64,000 nucleotides of DNA, from positions 47,092 to 111,091 of the forward strand of contig QLIY01000330.1 of NCBI GenBank assembly GCA_003260075.1, written 5' to 3'. Under the pieces are notes generated by a model. The model was not told the origin of the DNA and searched no databases. It saw nothing but the letters and a program-made list of their open reading frames with translations. The translations under genes were made by a program, and so were the position numbers. Source of the stretch: Phallusia mammillata. Lineage: Eukaryota; Chordata; Ascidiacea; Phlebobranchia; Ascidiidae. This document shows, piece after piece, positions 10,756-25,800 of the stretch; within the stretch, counting starts at the first letter, position 1, and each line of letters begins with the position of its first letter.

Positions 10756-13700
10756 GTGGACTATTCATTCAAAATGGTAAAGGCTAAGTCTAAGTACAAC
10801 ACAAAGGAAGTAAACAGGCCCATGCAGTGGCACGATAACCACAAATAAGTCTTATCGTCATGAGAACTTTCCCACAACAAAATGAACAGGTTCCCTCGGG
10901 CGAAACACGATCTAGATCAGTGAAAGACTTCGACAAGCCGAAACATGCTTTCCACAACAAATTCCAATGAATAGGATTGCCTTGGAAGTATGTGGCGAAG
11001 GTGTAATGTGTCGGAGAACGTAGGGTGTCTTAACAATTAAGTATACAACGGAAATGTATTGTGATAATTTATCCACACGTCTATATCAACAACCGCCATG
11101 TGTTTCTGAATATTTGACACAGATTTGTTTATGATGAATGTAAGTCATAAAGTACCAGTATTATATGTTGAAAAACTTGTTATTCATCTGATTGAACTGT
11201 CATTTAACTTCATTTGAGTGTTCTACTTTTGTCAAAAATCAATCAAATTCGGTAACATATTTGGATCCCATATTACCTCTCGTCTCATGATTTCGAAGAC
11301 ATGCAACGTATACACATCTTCGACACTGTTTTAACCACAAAACATGTGTTTCGAAACACGAAACATAGTTCCGACAGACACCACTACACACCGGCATTTT
11401 ATGACTGAAAAAGTATGAGCAACTGCCGCAACTTGTGATGGCAAAGCACCCTAATTTACTCGACCATATGGATCAGTGTACTTATCACGAGAAATGTGTT
11501 TTTTGTCCAAAGTAGTTTGACTCTGATGTGTTAACTTGTGTTAAAATAGTATTTTAAGCAGGCATGAAATCGGGACTAAAATTCGAAAATACAAGCTCTA
11601 AACCCGGTCCGAACCCGATTGTTTGAAAGCAAGACGGAAAAGGTATAAACGTTAGATTACCCAAGGTGAAACTATGACACACATGTGGCCAAATGCCCCC
11701 CCCCCAAGCTCTAAACCCGGTCCGAACCCGATTGTTTGAAAGCAAGACGGAAACAGGTATAAACGTTAGATTACCCAAGGTGAAACTATGACACAAATGT
11801 GACCAAATATGGTGTCAAGCCAAATCAAGCTTGTTTCATTTAAACTGAAGTCGACTTACAACTCACTTGCGATAAATTCAAATTGTAAGCAAGCCCATAA
11901 ATTGGCACCTGAACCCGAAAGTACAAGCTCTAACCCCGGTTTATACCACATTGCTCAGGCAAAACTTGGTTCAACGTTCTGCAATCTTGAAATGGAGCCT
12001 GCCATGAAAACTTTTGCACAGTTGATTTCATTTCGTACAACAAATTCAAGTAATTGATGAAATAGCGAATTCCCAAAACCCAGCGTAACAAAACCAAGTC
12101 AAGCCAATTGGAACGGCCGAAACCACACATTTTAATTACAACAATAAAGAAATTATTTGACCACAGGAAACATGCTTTCTACAAATATTTAAAAAAAGGT
12201 CGCGATAGAGTGCAAAACAAATTTCGCAAATCGTTTTTTTTTAATAAACGGTCGAAAAGTCGAAATTTGACCTTTCGATAACTACATTATTTGTGCGCAT
12301 TGTAGTTTTACCCAATACATCTTTAAAATGCAGTGAAGATATTGTTTTGCAATCTTTTCGACAAACTATCTTAAAATGAGACCAACAAAAAGTTTTTTAG
12401 CTCTAATAGTAAACAAGGGCAAATGCCTGTTATAAAGCAGGGGGAAAAAGTTACTTGCAATGTTTTTTTTACCAACAATCATCGAGTAAGACTGGCCAAG
12501 TAGAAATGTTTCTAGGTTTGGTAGCCCACAGTGTGAAATGCTAGTCACTGTGTGTTACGGTTTATGAAAACCTTTCAACATTTGGCTTAAACGTTCACCT
12601 TCACACACCGTACAAGTCTTGTTTACCGATCAACGCCCAATTACGCGGCAGACATCCAACCAGCACTTCGCCAAAACCCCCCCCCCAAATGCCTGTTATA
12701 AAGCAGGGGGAAAAAGTTACTTGCAATGTTTTTTACCAACAATCATCAAGTAAGACTGGCCAAATAGAAATGTTTCTAGGTTTGGTACTTCCCCCCCCCC
12801 TTTCGTTGAAATCCTAACCCGGGTTAAAAAAAGCCATATCAAGGGAGCCATGAAAGTTTTTAAATTATAACAAACGCGTCTAATGGAATTTAATTTAGCA
12901 CGAGATGATACCAAATTTTACACATATATTGCAAATTTTCACACAGAATTCATTGCCTTCTTTATACTTAGCACTGTCACAGTTAAAACGAATGCGTGTT
13001 TTGCTTTCGACACAACTGCATCAAACTAAAAAAACACAGAGTCAACAAAGTTGTAAAACACTATCACAGGAAAAACACACTTTCACAGGAAAAAACTAAG
13101 CCAACCAAACTAATGGCGAATCAATCAACAACTTTAACTTTACAACATGTGTTTAAGATTTCAAGTTTGGTCTTCGTGGCGTTTATATGCGTCAGGGGAT
13201 AGAGTTTGTCAAGCCCCCCCCCCATACACAGACGTGTTATTTGATTTTGTGCGCTCGTTTTATTTTAAAGCCAAAGAACCGGAGGCTGCAAACGGCTCTA
13301 GTTCAAACACCGGTTACAGTGAATATACGTGCCCAGTCATCACACAAAGCCGGTGCGCAAAGTTGCACGTTTTTCGCGGGCTTTTTCATTTTACGTTCTA
13401 CGGTCCACTGACCGTGTAAACAGATTTCGTAGAAATTTTATGAGATTTGAGTTCGGCGGCATTTTTCGTTGAAATCCTAACCGGGTTCAAAAAAGCCATA
13501 TCAAGGGAGCCATGCAAGTCTTTAAATTATAACAAACGCGTCTTATGGAATTTAATTTAGCATGAGATGATACTGAGAATTTTGCATATACAGTACAGTG
13601 TATTGCAAATTTTTCTCACATAAGCTATTGCCTTCTTTATACTTAGCACTGTCACAGTAAAAACAAATGTGTGTGCTTAACACAACTGCAAAACAACTGC

Positions 13701-14934
13701 ATCAAACTACAGAAAAACAAAAGTCAAGCAAGTTAAAAAAAATATTTTCACAAGATCACAAGAAAAAATTAACCCAACCAAACTAATGGTGTCTCTCAAT
13801 CAACATCATGCATTTCAGTTTGTTTTGTCATTGTGGCATTTATAAGCGTCGGGGGATAAAGTTTGTCAATGTACATTGACATTCAAATGCACAAACACGT
13901 TGAGCAATATTGAAGGGTAAAGTAATTAATCAATAAACCCACTCAAAATCCAAGCACCAATTGGAAACGTGTATCGGGGAACTGATCAAATATTAACTAA
14001 TGCAGTAAAAGTTTGTTGCACAATACGGCACTTTTATTGTGTAGCACAATAAGATGTATTGTAGTCTAAACTTACAACCTGTTTAACACAACCCAAGGGG
14101 TTATAAACAACACCTTTTGCTCTGAATGTAAAATTTTAAAAGACACTTAAAAGAATAGCGCTTGAAATAAGGCCTAAGATAAACTTTCACTTAATGGTTT
14201 GTTACGGAACCACAGAACTTAAACGTTTGTTCTAAAGTTTAAACAAATCTAAACGCATGACTTGTAGTACAGGCTTATGTGTTGCAAGAATACGTTGGCA
14301 AACATTAATATACGTTTTTCACCAAGTGGGAAAGTATAATTTCATTGTAGATGCAATTTGGTATAGTCCAAGCACGAATACACCAACATACACCAGTACT
14401 GCAACCACATAGTAATTAGAATAGTCAGGAAGACTTCAGTCAATCAAAAACAGACGTAAAATGAAACTTTAAAAAGTTGAGTTAGGTAGTTTTTGAATGG
14501 TCGTTGCTGGGGAAAAAACGGCAACAAGTTTTACTAAAATCTTCTTGCTTACCTCTCGCATGCTTGCAGTGGGGTCGTGACTCTTCCTCACAGCCCCCCC
14601 CCCAGCAAGCTGTAGCGCTATCTTGTTCGCTGACAAATCGTACAGACTAAAGCATGACCTGGAACATCGTGTCAGCCCCCCCCCCCTCACAGTTGTATGG
14701 TACTTGGGCGCACGTTGCTTTGTGGGCGCGCCCTTCTCCATTTCTATCTCACCACTGTCATTTGCCATATCATTTACTCGGTCCTACTATATTATATGAA
14801 CCTAATTTATCGATTCCTGCACAACCATCAAAACACACATGTCATAGCAGCAAGCTGTAGCGCTATCTTGTTCGCTGACAAATCGTACAGACTAAACGGC
14901 TCCCTGGCAAAAGCATGACCTGGAACATCGTGTA

Positions 14935-15036
<102 letters not shown>

Positions 15037-17878
15037 AGCTTCAATTATTTACCAGTGTTAAGGGAAGTCTAAACAGTAAGCTTACCAAAGTATTATGCAA
15101 GATCTCACAATCCAACATAACGGTACCGGGCAGACGTAACGTGCTAAAATGTAAAATATAACAAAATTATCTCCCTTTTAGTGACACAGTGGCACTCTGA
15201 AAAATAAATGCAAAACTCCCACCAAATCTGATTTCTAAACCGACGGGTAATTGCAACACAAGCTGCATTGGTGCAAAATCGTATCGTATTTCTAACCTAC
15301 TACAGCAAAACGCTCTCTGTAGGCAAAATGTAATACCAAAGCCTCGAATGCAACTCGAATGGCTCTACTTCACTGTACTTGAAGGGCTTAAATCGACTGT
15401 TCGCTTTTCATTTCAAAACCGCCCGTCTGAACAAATTAGAGTGGGTAGGCTTTCCAATGTGAGTTAACCATTAACAAGTAGTTTGTACTGAAGGTCACAA
15501 GGCGGTACGTTGTAGACCTTGCTTATTCGCGCGTGAAAGTTGTACTAACTTACCAGCTAATGTGGACAATTCAAACTCTATCCACATTGCTTACTACGGA
15601 CAGCACTCTAATACAGCAAGTTTTTACAAGTTTGACTTATTTGTCCATGCCTTACCACAAACTTATTTTTGTCCATGCTCCTTCTGGCAGCCAGAATCTG
15701 GCTATCCAACTACTACCAGCAAGAAATAGTACTAACTTGCCAAGTTTTGGACAATAACACTCTTGCTTATTTGTTCATTCCTTAACAAGTTAAAATGTAT
15801 TTTTTCCCTTGCTTCTTGTAAGTATAAGTACACTAAGCTTGGTAGTCCAACTACTGCTGCACTACGAGAAACAGTTCCACTTACTAAGCGCCTGTTGTGG
15901 CTTCACAATCACATCCAACCTTTTCTACTGTGTCGTTACGCTCCGTCGAGCAATAAATAGGACTTTTAGAGCCACTTCACCGACGAGTTGTATTCAACAC
16001 GTCTGCTGGGCCTTACTGCGTTGCGTGTGTGTACTGTTGCCCTGATCTGACCCGTCGACTACGAATTACCGGGTTATAGGCCATGGTTGTTGGACCCCCC
16101 CCCCGTCTGCTGGGCCTTACTGCGTTGCGTGTGTGTACTGTTGCCCTGATCTAACCCGTCGACTACGAATTACCGGGTTATAGGCCATGGTTGTTGGGAA
16201 CATGGGCATTTTATGTTTACCAGAATTGTACATGCTCTGATACACCCCACTGCCTGCAGAATCCAATATTGTATTGTGCCTTCGTGCGTAAGAATGTAAG
16301 GACATAAATCCTCTTGATATGACTATGACTTGACTTAACTAATACAATTCCGAAAGCCTAATTTTTTACACAGCTTTGTCGTATAAAACAGCGCAAATTC
16401 GAAGTAAAACATGCCTGTTGAACAAAATGCATAACCAATTTACTATGTCTTCCTGCCTGTAAACATTTAGTATCTTACGGCTATTGCAGTACAATTGAGA
16501 CAAGAAACAAACTAACGCGATTACGAAACATTCATAAGCGACTATAGCGACTGGCTGTGTACTGGATGGCCTCTTATCTCACTGCTGTTGTATAACATGA
16601 ACGCATTCTACAACCGCTACATGCACAACAAACCTAACGAAGTATCTTGAAAGTCTAACTTCAAATCTATAACATGTACAGTAATTTAGGACCACTATAC
16701 ACGGATTTAAAAATGAAATTTAATCGAAAACAAAACTGCCAGAGAACTTGTGTACAGTCAACATGCATCTGAGATATTTCGATGTCGTATTAAGTACATA
16801 ATACAGACCAGGTTTCCAACTTGGAACTGCAATCTAAACCGCAAAGCTACCAAGTAATAAGGCTGCTGGTTGGCTGCTGCGAAACCGTTCACAATCTCTC
16901 ACGGGCTGTTCGTCAGCTGGAAGGGCCTCGCACACTAATTACAGCACTGCAAATAACCCACAGGCATTCGCGACAAGACTAAGCAGGAAACTTTACTTTG
17001 CAGTCGACGCAAAACCAAGAACTTGCTGCTTACATTTGTCACAGCGGTCGGCTCGAAAAGAAGCTAGCAGCCGCGGGCAAAAGGCTTTCTGATTTGTCCG
17101 TGAAACAACGGGGCAGGCAATCAGGCAGAAATTATTGACTGTTTTGTTTTTGTACAGCTGCCGCGGTTCCGATTGCAATAGCCCCGCACAAAAGATCGAT
17201 GTCTTTTAATTAGGAGAGCTATGCGTTTTTTCGTCACGCCCTATTCCCGACGGAAAAACGAAATTTAATTGACAAAACATTGGATAAATAGAATGCTATT
17301 TAAATGAACACAAGCCAATTTAGACTTTATATACATTATAATTAACTTCTGAGGCACAGCATAAAAGATTCAACCAGGATTCAAAAATAAAGCATTACAA
17401 ACTTTGAAAACTTTCGAACAAAACATTACGATATTTATTGCAAAGTTGCAAATTAACAGCACGTAGCCTACTTCATCGAAAAACAAAAACTGCTACACCT
17501 TTCTCGGCTTTAAGTCCATACTTGTCATCTCAATAAAACATGTTAGATGTATAAACTTCCTTTACCCCCCCCCCCTGAGGCACAGCATAAAAGATTCAAC
17601 CAGGATTCAAAAATAAAGCATTGTAAACTTTGAAAATTTTGGAACAAAACATTACGATATTTATTGCAAAGTTGCAAATTAACAGCACGCAGCCGACTTC
17701 CTCGAAAAACAATAACTGCTACACCTTTCTCGGCTTTAAGTGCATACTTGTCATCTCAATAAAACATGTTAGATGTATAAACTTCCTTTGAAAAAGCATC
17801 TTTGCTTTTAAGTGATTTCTCATACAAAACAAGTATGACAACCGTTCACAATTTTGTAACAAGAAATTTCACACTTAC

Positions 17879-17923
17879 ATGAACATGGCCCTCGGCTTCA
17901 GAACTGTGGTCTTCGTCTTTCAT
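17879..17923 (-). CDS. Candidate 5' coding exon of ankyrin (alternative start)
   Basis: On the minus strand a methionine-initiated 45-nt segment encodes MKDEDHSSEAEGHVH and ends at a strong GTAAGT donor in phase 0. That phase fits the phase-0 acceptor of the ankyrin capping-repeat exon at 5097, which needs an upstream start. A near-copy of the segment lies at about 18015-18059 behind a C10 spacer, with its donor lost. No good acceptor precedes the ATG, so I read it as a first exon. The link to ankyrin is inferred from strand, phase and the acidic N-terminal character; it could belong to another minus-strand transcript. Confidence 0.35.
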
Positions 17924-19425
17924 ACTTGCATGAATAACACCCAGAACAGTATTTAAGTTATAACAACGGGTCTGACTGGTTGAACACTGAATGATTTGCC
18001 GACCCCCCCCCCACATGAACATGGCCCTCGGCTTCAGAACTGTGGTCTTCGTCTTTCATAATTGCATGAATAACACCCAGAACAGTATTTAAGTTATAAC
18101 AACTGGTTTGACTGGTTGAACACTGAATGATTTGCCGTGCTTACAAAACGAACTCGAGCACCATTGAAACGAATTTGCTTTGTTAAATTCCACTTACAAA
18201 TTCTGCAGGAATGTTTAGAAGTTTAACAAGTACTGAGTTATAATGTGAAACTCTTGATAAATGAAATCATATACTGTCTAATGTTAATACCTAGTTTCCG
18301 ACGTTAATTTGTTCAATAATCTCGCAAAGTTGTTTAAAACGGACAACAATTCTTGGCTTCCAGCAGCAACAAACTCACAAGCCGATTGTTGCGAATAACG
18401 TAACAATCGATTTAAAGAATACAAGCGACAATGCCCTATAATCAACGTCATAATACAACGTTGTCTTAATCCAATGTAATTGCCCCAATTAGGTTTATTA
18501 TTGTAAGTTAAACCAATTGCTGCTGGATTAGAAAATCGCTTTTTGACCGCCTATAGACTAGACTAGAGAAAGCGGCACACGACTGAGAACCGCAAACTAA
18601 ACCGAAATTCAATCAGTATGGGAGAAATATTTCACGAAGTAATTACTAGAACTAGGTAGGCAGCCTAGCGTATCTTTCACACACAGGTTTAGCAAGCAAA
18701 CTGGGCGTTTTTGCGGCGGTCCAACGAGGCACAAAAGACCCCAAACACAACCAAGGCAGCCTTTCACTCCGGTTCAACGCCTATGAATAGGGATTTGTAA
18801 ACAGGGCCGACTTTTGAATAGCGCGCCACCAGACACGTCATACAGACATTTTCGCGCCATTTTTAAGAGTCAATCACGGTCATTTTTGGTTGTTGATGAA
18901 ACAACTACCTTGAAATAACCAAAGCAAAAACAGTTCAGACCTAATCTTTTCTGTATAAATACCAATTTTAAAGCCCTACCCAATCCTTCGTATTCGAATA
19001 GACTCTGTCATATCGTGCTTATTTTTAGAGATTTTGAAATTTTGTTAGGCAACGAGAAAATGGTAACGTGGTTTATGATGTGTTGCCACCAGAATGGAAA
19101 TGTTTGCGCATATTTTTCTCAGAAATCAAACTATAAATGACTAGTATTTTCCCCAGTATCCCAACATAATTTTACGATGCAAAAAATGGGTAAAACATCT
19201 GTTTAAAATATGCATCCCAAGAAAGGATAAATCACATTACCTAAGATGAAGATAAATTCATAACTTGAATCAGCTCTAAAACTTTCATCCAGACCAGCGA
19301 TCACGGCACACGCATATAAATCATAGTACGCCAGGCCCATTAAAGGCGTCATACCGAATCGGCCAGTCACCATGTATTTCCACATGATTTATGACTGATA
19401 AATCACAATATGTTATATGTTGAAC

Positions 19426-19833
19426 TTAAATTACCATGATTTGTTTTACCTTTGCAAGTCGGCCTCGATAATCAGCGCAACAAGATCTGACAATAATCCT
19501 TGAATGGCGATTATCTTGTGAACCGACGAACTTTAAAACTTTATCGCATCCAATGCATTTCACACACATACTGTTCAAGCACTCAATGTCTTGTTCTTTC
19601 GTGTGATTCCGTTTACAGTGTCTACATCCCTTATGTCTTTTCTTTACAGAGATTACAGAGTTCCGTCCGTCAGGTGTAAGCGAGTTAGAGATATGTAGCG
19701 CCCATTGCTGGTCAACGTCCTCAGGGCGATCCGGGCACAAAATGTCCACGCTCGACGTTCGGTTTTTCTTCTCCCGATTTTTCTTCTGATTGACAGAGTT
19801 TAGCAGATAACCAGCCCCCTTGGCAACAGGCAT
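19426..19833 (-). CDS. Unrecognised cysteine-rich ORF or exon
   Basis: On the minus strand, ATG at 19833 follows an in-frame TAA and opens 135 codons. The product starts MPVAKGAGYLLN, has a basic run (KKNREKKNR) and then a cysteine-rich region: GCRHCKRNHTKEQDIEC, MCVKCIGC and SCC. The spacing suggests zinc binding but fits no family I can name; a distant likeness to the C-terminal cysteine domain of piggyBac-type proteins was considered and not supported. The frame passes a good AAG|GTAAAA donor in phase 0 near 19452. Splicing to the TTTATCAG acceptor near 19401 would give a serine and then a stop. The composition looks protein-like rather than random. Confidence 0.3.
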   Translation of the reverse strand: MPVAKGAGYLLNSVNQKKNREKKNRTSSVDILCPDRPEDVDQQWALHISNSLTPDGRNSVISVKKRHKGCRHCKRNHTKEQDIECLNSMCVKCIGCDKVLKFVGSQDNRHSRIIVRSCCADYRGRLAKVKQIMVI

Positions 19834-22800
19834 TGTGTAGTGAAAGGCTTATTACACCGTTAAGCTACAATTCCATGTTCTTTTGCTCCAAAATAAAAAA
19901 TAAAACTGAATAAGGAAACAGTCGAGTCGGAAATTGAGCCTGTCAAGTTTCTAATATCTATTGCATGAGCTAAAGATATAGGAATCCATATTTAAACTGT
20001 CTGCAGTCAAAGCGTTTTTTGTCAAAACGTATTTGGCTTCCTTTTCGAAAAACAAAGAGTAAATGCAAAATTGCTTTATCTCTTGTTAAAAATTACGATT
20101 TTATACACACAACAGACATACAAGCGAAAACGTTTTTTTCTGCGCAATTTTTGGTATTTTCTTCTGATACAGGCCATGATGTCTGGTAAAAGTTTTGTTG
20201 TCACATATTCACCGGTTTAAATAACACCTCAACTGCAATAAGTTGTTTATGCTCCAAAAACTCAACCGAAAAACGTCTGTTCTGTAAAAAAGTTACAAGT
20301 ACAGGCAACGATACCAAATATATTCTACAATATTTCAAAACCTTATGTAAGTGGAATAAAATGAGCAAGTGAAAGTATTTCTGAGTCCGACCCCACCTTA
20401 AGCTTTATTTTCTATCTACTGTACATGGTCATCACGTTGTACTTAGGCAGAATCGAACCCCAATATAAAATCATCAAGGCAATAAGTAAGCTGCAGACAG
20501 CATCGTCAACTGGCTACAGAGACCTTATCGGTCGAAACAGTTTGCATTGTTTGCAGCTTTCAAATCAAATCTGATTCAAGGATCGAGAAACACTGAAAAC
20601 TTGAACAGCAAACGCAGTATTTATTACCTCCAACTACTACCATTTGCCATTGCCGTGAAATTCACCATGGCTTTGTAAAAACGTGCACTATTTATTCCTC
20701 TATTGATTCATACTGAGGATTAGTGCTACCGCCACAATTGTATAGCCAGCTATATATAGGGTTTCACAAATTGCTCTGGTATTATAAACCGTAGCATGTA
20801 ATTTGAGAATTGCTATAGGCCAAACCCAATGTTAACCCATTCGTTAAGTCTAGTGGTTGTTGGAGACCATGGACTAGCGGCCCAGTTAAAGGAATTTCCA
20901 TCATATACATGTATGAGTTTTTGAACGAAGCAAGCATTCACAACAAGCATTTTGACTTCAAATACACTTAAACAAAACCGGTTTTCAAGAAGTGACAAAG
21001 TTGAATAAATTATTGTTGCCAGGCTAAATGTTTCAACATTTTTTAGCTCTTCCAGCAGTCTTTATGACAAAGTTTTAGCTCTTCCAGTCTTTATGACAAA
21101 GTTATTTACAACGAATACTTCTTTAATACATAAAATGCAATTATCTCCAGTTTACATCCTGTGAATCACCCAAGAAGTCATCCTGGACCACTAGTAGTCA
21201 ATCACCAGTCCATCACCAGTTGAGTTGAGATCAGTGGAGATTCACTGGTTTAGTCGAATATCAAAAGCTAATCGTACGTACGGTCTGATCGGACCCTCAT
21301 ACAATATTAATCGACCGTTTCGCTTTGTTAATTCTGTTTCTCAATGTGAAGTTTAATTCAACTAATTTATAAAGTCGCAACGTCTATCTGTTGCCTAAGT
21401 GCAGCTGTTATATAAAAATGTATTTTTGAAGTCTTAATGCATGCATATCGGACTTTGTTATTCATGGTTAAGTGTAGCTTTTGTTTAACTGTGGCCTTCA
21501 TACTTGAGTAGTGCCTTTATATGTGATGAGTGTATTTCTAATTTTACATTCGGACGCACACAGACAAAATAGCCCCCCCCCCCGCAACGTCTATCTGTTG
21601 CCTAAGTGCAGCTGTTATATAAAAATGTATAAGTCTTAATGCATGTATATCGGACTTTGTTATTCATGGTTAAGTGTTGCTTTTGTTGAACTGTGGCCTT
21701 CATACTTGAGTATGGCCTTCATATGTGATGAGTGTATTTCTAATTTTACATTCGGACGCACACAAACAAAATACATTGTTTCTAAAAGTTGTAACAAGTA
21801 GATTAAACCGTAAAAAGTAATAGTTACGAACATGGTTGTTTTGCAAGACAAGAAATGCTCTCTGTTCACATTTTATGGATTAACTAGGTAAACGTTCTAA
21901 TAAGTTTCTTGACAAAACCATAAACTTTTGCAAACAAAAACGCAGGCACGACTAAAAAAACGAGTTTAAAGCGTTTTTACACTTATCTAACATATCAAAC
22001 TAAAAACCACCAACAACTGCAGTGGAATCTACTCATTAAATATAACTTAACTGTTAGTTTGGTATTTGATCAAGATATTTTCTAATGTGACTTTATATGC
22101 AATGAGTGCATTTAAAACTATGTACGGAACGTCTGCAATTAAATGTATTCCTTATCCACGAGCGACCTGACAGTTTCTGATCTATCCATGTCTAGTGCTT
22201 ACAAATAATACCACGTTACTGCCTTCTCTAGCTGGTATTAGAAAACCGAATCATCTTCTTCGTGCGGTTTAACACAACGACCTTGACAACATTGCACTGC
22301 GTCGTCTTATCGATTCGCAACATTGCTTTGACGCGAGCACTGAACAAACCAGTACAAGTTTCACGCGTGAAACCAAGATTCAAACATTCCAGGACCCTGA
22401 AGACCAATCTTCTCGTGACAACACACAAAGTTGCAAGCTCAAATCAGCAAGGACGTCTGGTAGAACAAATCGATAAAGCGTGGGTAATTGATTCGCTTGT
22501 GGTAATTGGCTGAGCACAGACCTGATATACTGAGGAGAGTGACATGCTGCCGAGTTCAGAGCAAGAAAAGTTTCGTGACAATGAGATTTAACGCAGATTT
22601 TTAAACTTTCAAGTTTTGTGTGAAATTTTGTGTAAAATGTTTAACCCGAACCGTGAATTGTGATGTTGCAAATTTCGAACATAAAATTATTGTGGCAAAT
22701 ACAATACACGCAAATTTGCAAAGGCCGATTAGAATAAAAAAAAATGTTTTTGTTTTTTTGCAGTGCATAAGCAATTAATTTACCGAGATTCAAATTTAAA

Positions 22801-25800
22801 ACTTTCATTTTTTTTAAACTTTCATTTCTTTAAAATCGTAATTTGCAACTAACTGAGGTGTTGTTTTGAAACACCCTGATCAAGCATTAAACAAAAGATG
22901 TAACAAAAAAGATTGCATTCAATATTTTTTTGCACAGCCACAACCAAGCTCAAGTTTATAAAGTCGTAATCAAATCTAATACTGCCATCGATTATAAAAG
23001 CTTCAATACTTTATCTGAGTACCCCGAATGCTACGTGGCTTTACTAAACCCTGATCCTACAGATATATACAAAGCGCAGTCGTACAAAACTTTCGCAGTT
23101 TGGAAACATTTGCACTCTCCTTACAAACCAAACCTTTCTTTAATACAGTTTTCGTTTAACAGTGTAAAGCTAAATAAAATACATCTTTGGCAAAAAAACT
23201 TGTCCTGAAGTTTTTCCCACAGGAACGATGGGTATAATTTGAGCAGCTTTGCATTATATGAACGTACACTTTTTCAAATTTGCAATCTAGATAGACGAAA
23301 CGTTTGTTCAGTATTTTTGCATTTTTGTACCATTTTAACAGTTTTTAACGCCTTTAAGACTTTTTGTTCAAAGCTTTTCTCAAGCTCAAGAATCGATATA
23401 AAGTTCAACGAAGCCCCTCTGCCGGTCGTAAATGGTTGCCGATTGTCACCCTATCTTTAAAGTTCAGTCAATATATTCGATTAGCTGCTGGGTTCAGGTT
23501 GTTAACGCTTCTGTTCTCCACTGATGAAAATTACCTTTACTGATAGCGACACTTTCACACAAAAGAGAGCCACTTTGCACAGACGGAAAAGGCTAAATGG
23601 CGAGTTGAGACAAAAAAAAAGTTAATTAGAAGCACAAAGGAACTAATCTTGAAAGTAATTAAAGGGCAAAATTAGACTGAGGCATGAGGAACCTTGTTTT
23701 GTCACACCCTTTTAGTTTACAAATACCTGTTTCAAATTTAGTGATAAAAATAACAGCCCAAATAGACGTAAAAGGCTTATTTTTTTACATCATTGAACCT
23801 ATGAACAGATCCGTATGTAGGGTACCTTATTTAGGTTTATTATAGTTTATATGTTTAACAACAAATATTAGTTAGAAAAGCACAAAATCAACACATTATT
23901 AGGAAAGAGAATTCGCCTCTTTAAATTCCTATTAAAATATAAGGCACTTAGATGCAAAATAATAAGTTAAAATTGCGCATTCAATTAACCGGAACTAAGT
24001 TGGTCTCGCTATACTGCAACGTCGCAATACCTTATTCTTTACTGCTACACATTACACAAGATGCAAGGCATTTTTATGCAACACAATATGTCAACAAATC
24101 CTCCCTGTTTTGTCACAATTTCTTATTCGTTACTTTACAACACAGTAGGTAGACTCTATATAAGCCAGACAGGTAAATCTGGTTAATGTCTAGACTCCGG
24201 ATTGAAATTTATCAAAATTCTAAATTCCTCTGGGAAAAGCACCCAGAAAGAAAAACCTGCGTCTGACTCCTGCGGTTGCTGCGTTTGATCTCGAATTTCT
24301 GACAGTGAGCATCGATTGTTGCGTTTGCTGTTGTGACGTAACAATTACAAACAATCACTTGATTCTTTTGAGAGAAACTGGGAGAAATTGACTTTTTACT
24401 ACCAATCGATTGCAAACGCTTTAAATTCACACTAAAAAAATACTTTCTCCGTTTTTGATTGTTGTTTTCTCACAACTACCCACACCCCCCCCCCAACGCT
24501 TTAAATTCACACTAAAAAAATACTTTCTCCGTTTTTGATTGTGGTTTTCTCACAACTACCCACACAAAATGTAATCACATTAGAAATATCCAATGTACAT
24601 TGCAGATTGCACCGATTGATTTGACAACCGATTTTTCATGTAAGTCTTCACCAATTTTTTACCTAAGTTTGGTTTGCCTGGCTTGTATTAAAATCCCTAA
24701 AGGATTGTATAAGGTATCACGTTTTCAAACTTATCTCAAAACTGACACAGGTAACGTGCCAGCCTTGCCATTATATCATTCAAGAGATTTCATTTCAAAC
24801 CGCGTTTGTCTCACAGCAACGTTAATCAAAATCCTGTCCCGATAATTTTATCGATCGCTCGTAACATAGAAAACCCAAACCTGTTTTTGTTCCATCCGAA
24901 CAACAAGCTTAGAGCACACACTGCATGATTTTGCAGCATTTGAACAAGTTCTATACAAAATCCCAGCGGGGCATGGAGCTTTAGCTAACAGAATTTTAAC
25001 TGACGTCATCAAACTAGGTTGGAGCGTTAGAAAGTGCCGCAAATTCAATCACTTCACAATTTAACTCATGCCGGGCGACCACGAAACGGAGAGAAGCCGT
25101 TCGTACGTTAAAGGGCCACGTGAATTTGATTTAGTTCCCGTTCACACGAGTTTAAGTCAGGGAATCCAGAGAAAACGTATAGTTTTTCAACCAAATTTTG
25201 TTCTTTGGCCAAAAGGCAGGGTTGTCATCGACCACAATATAAGGATAAACCAAAATTTAAATTTTCAAACGAAACAACCGCTTTGGCCATATCAAATGCC
25301 ATATTTTTTCATATTTTCTTTTATGATGTCACAAATCTAGGCGCAAAACATGTTTTGGTATGTTACGCAACACTGGATGCCAGGGAAAGGAAATAAAAGT
25401 TTTGTAACTGTTGAAAAAGAGACAAACTTAGGACTGAAGTCAGAAACAAGGACATTTCTTAGAAATAAAGACAACACAATTTTCTAAGACAATGCCATTT
25501 AAAATGAGGAAATTTTTAGAAATAAGGACGGTATGGCAAGCCTTCCTGTAAGCAACTGATGAAACGGAATTTACCTACCAAATTTCTTTGACACTAATTC
25601 ATTACCGATAGACAAAATATTTTATGTATACAAACATCTATAACCTATAAGCATGTCAAATTTGTCCCTGGAGATAAATTTTTCTCTGTTTCCTCAGAAA
25701 CTTTAAAGTAAATGAATCACGTAGGCCAAGGTTTTCGCTCAGAAAACGACATTCAAAAAGTTAAGTTATAAAACCTTAAGTGTAAAACGCCAATCCTCAA

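Noticed and set aside
19203-19385. Hydrophobic ORF (FGMTPLMGLAYYDLYACAVI) downstream of the cysteine-rich frame
   Set aside because: An in-frame stop lies just before its ATG with no acceptor between them, and the phase does not continue from 19452. It is probably not an exon.
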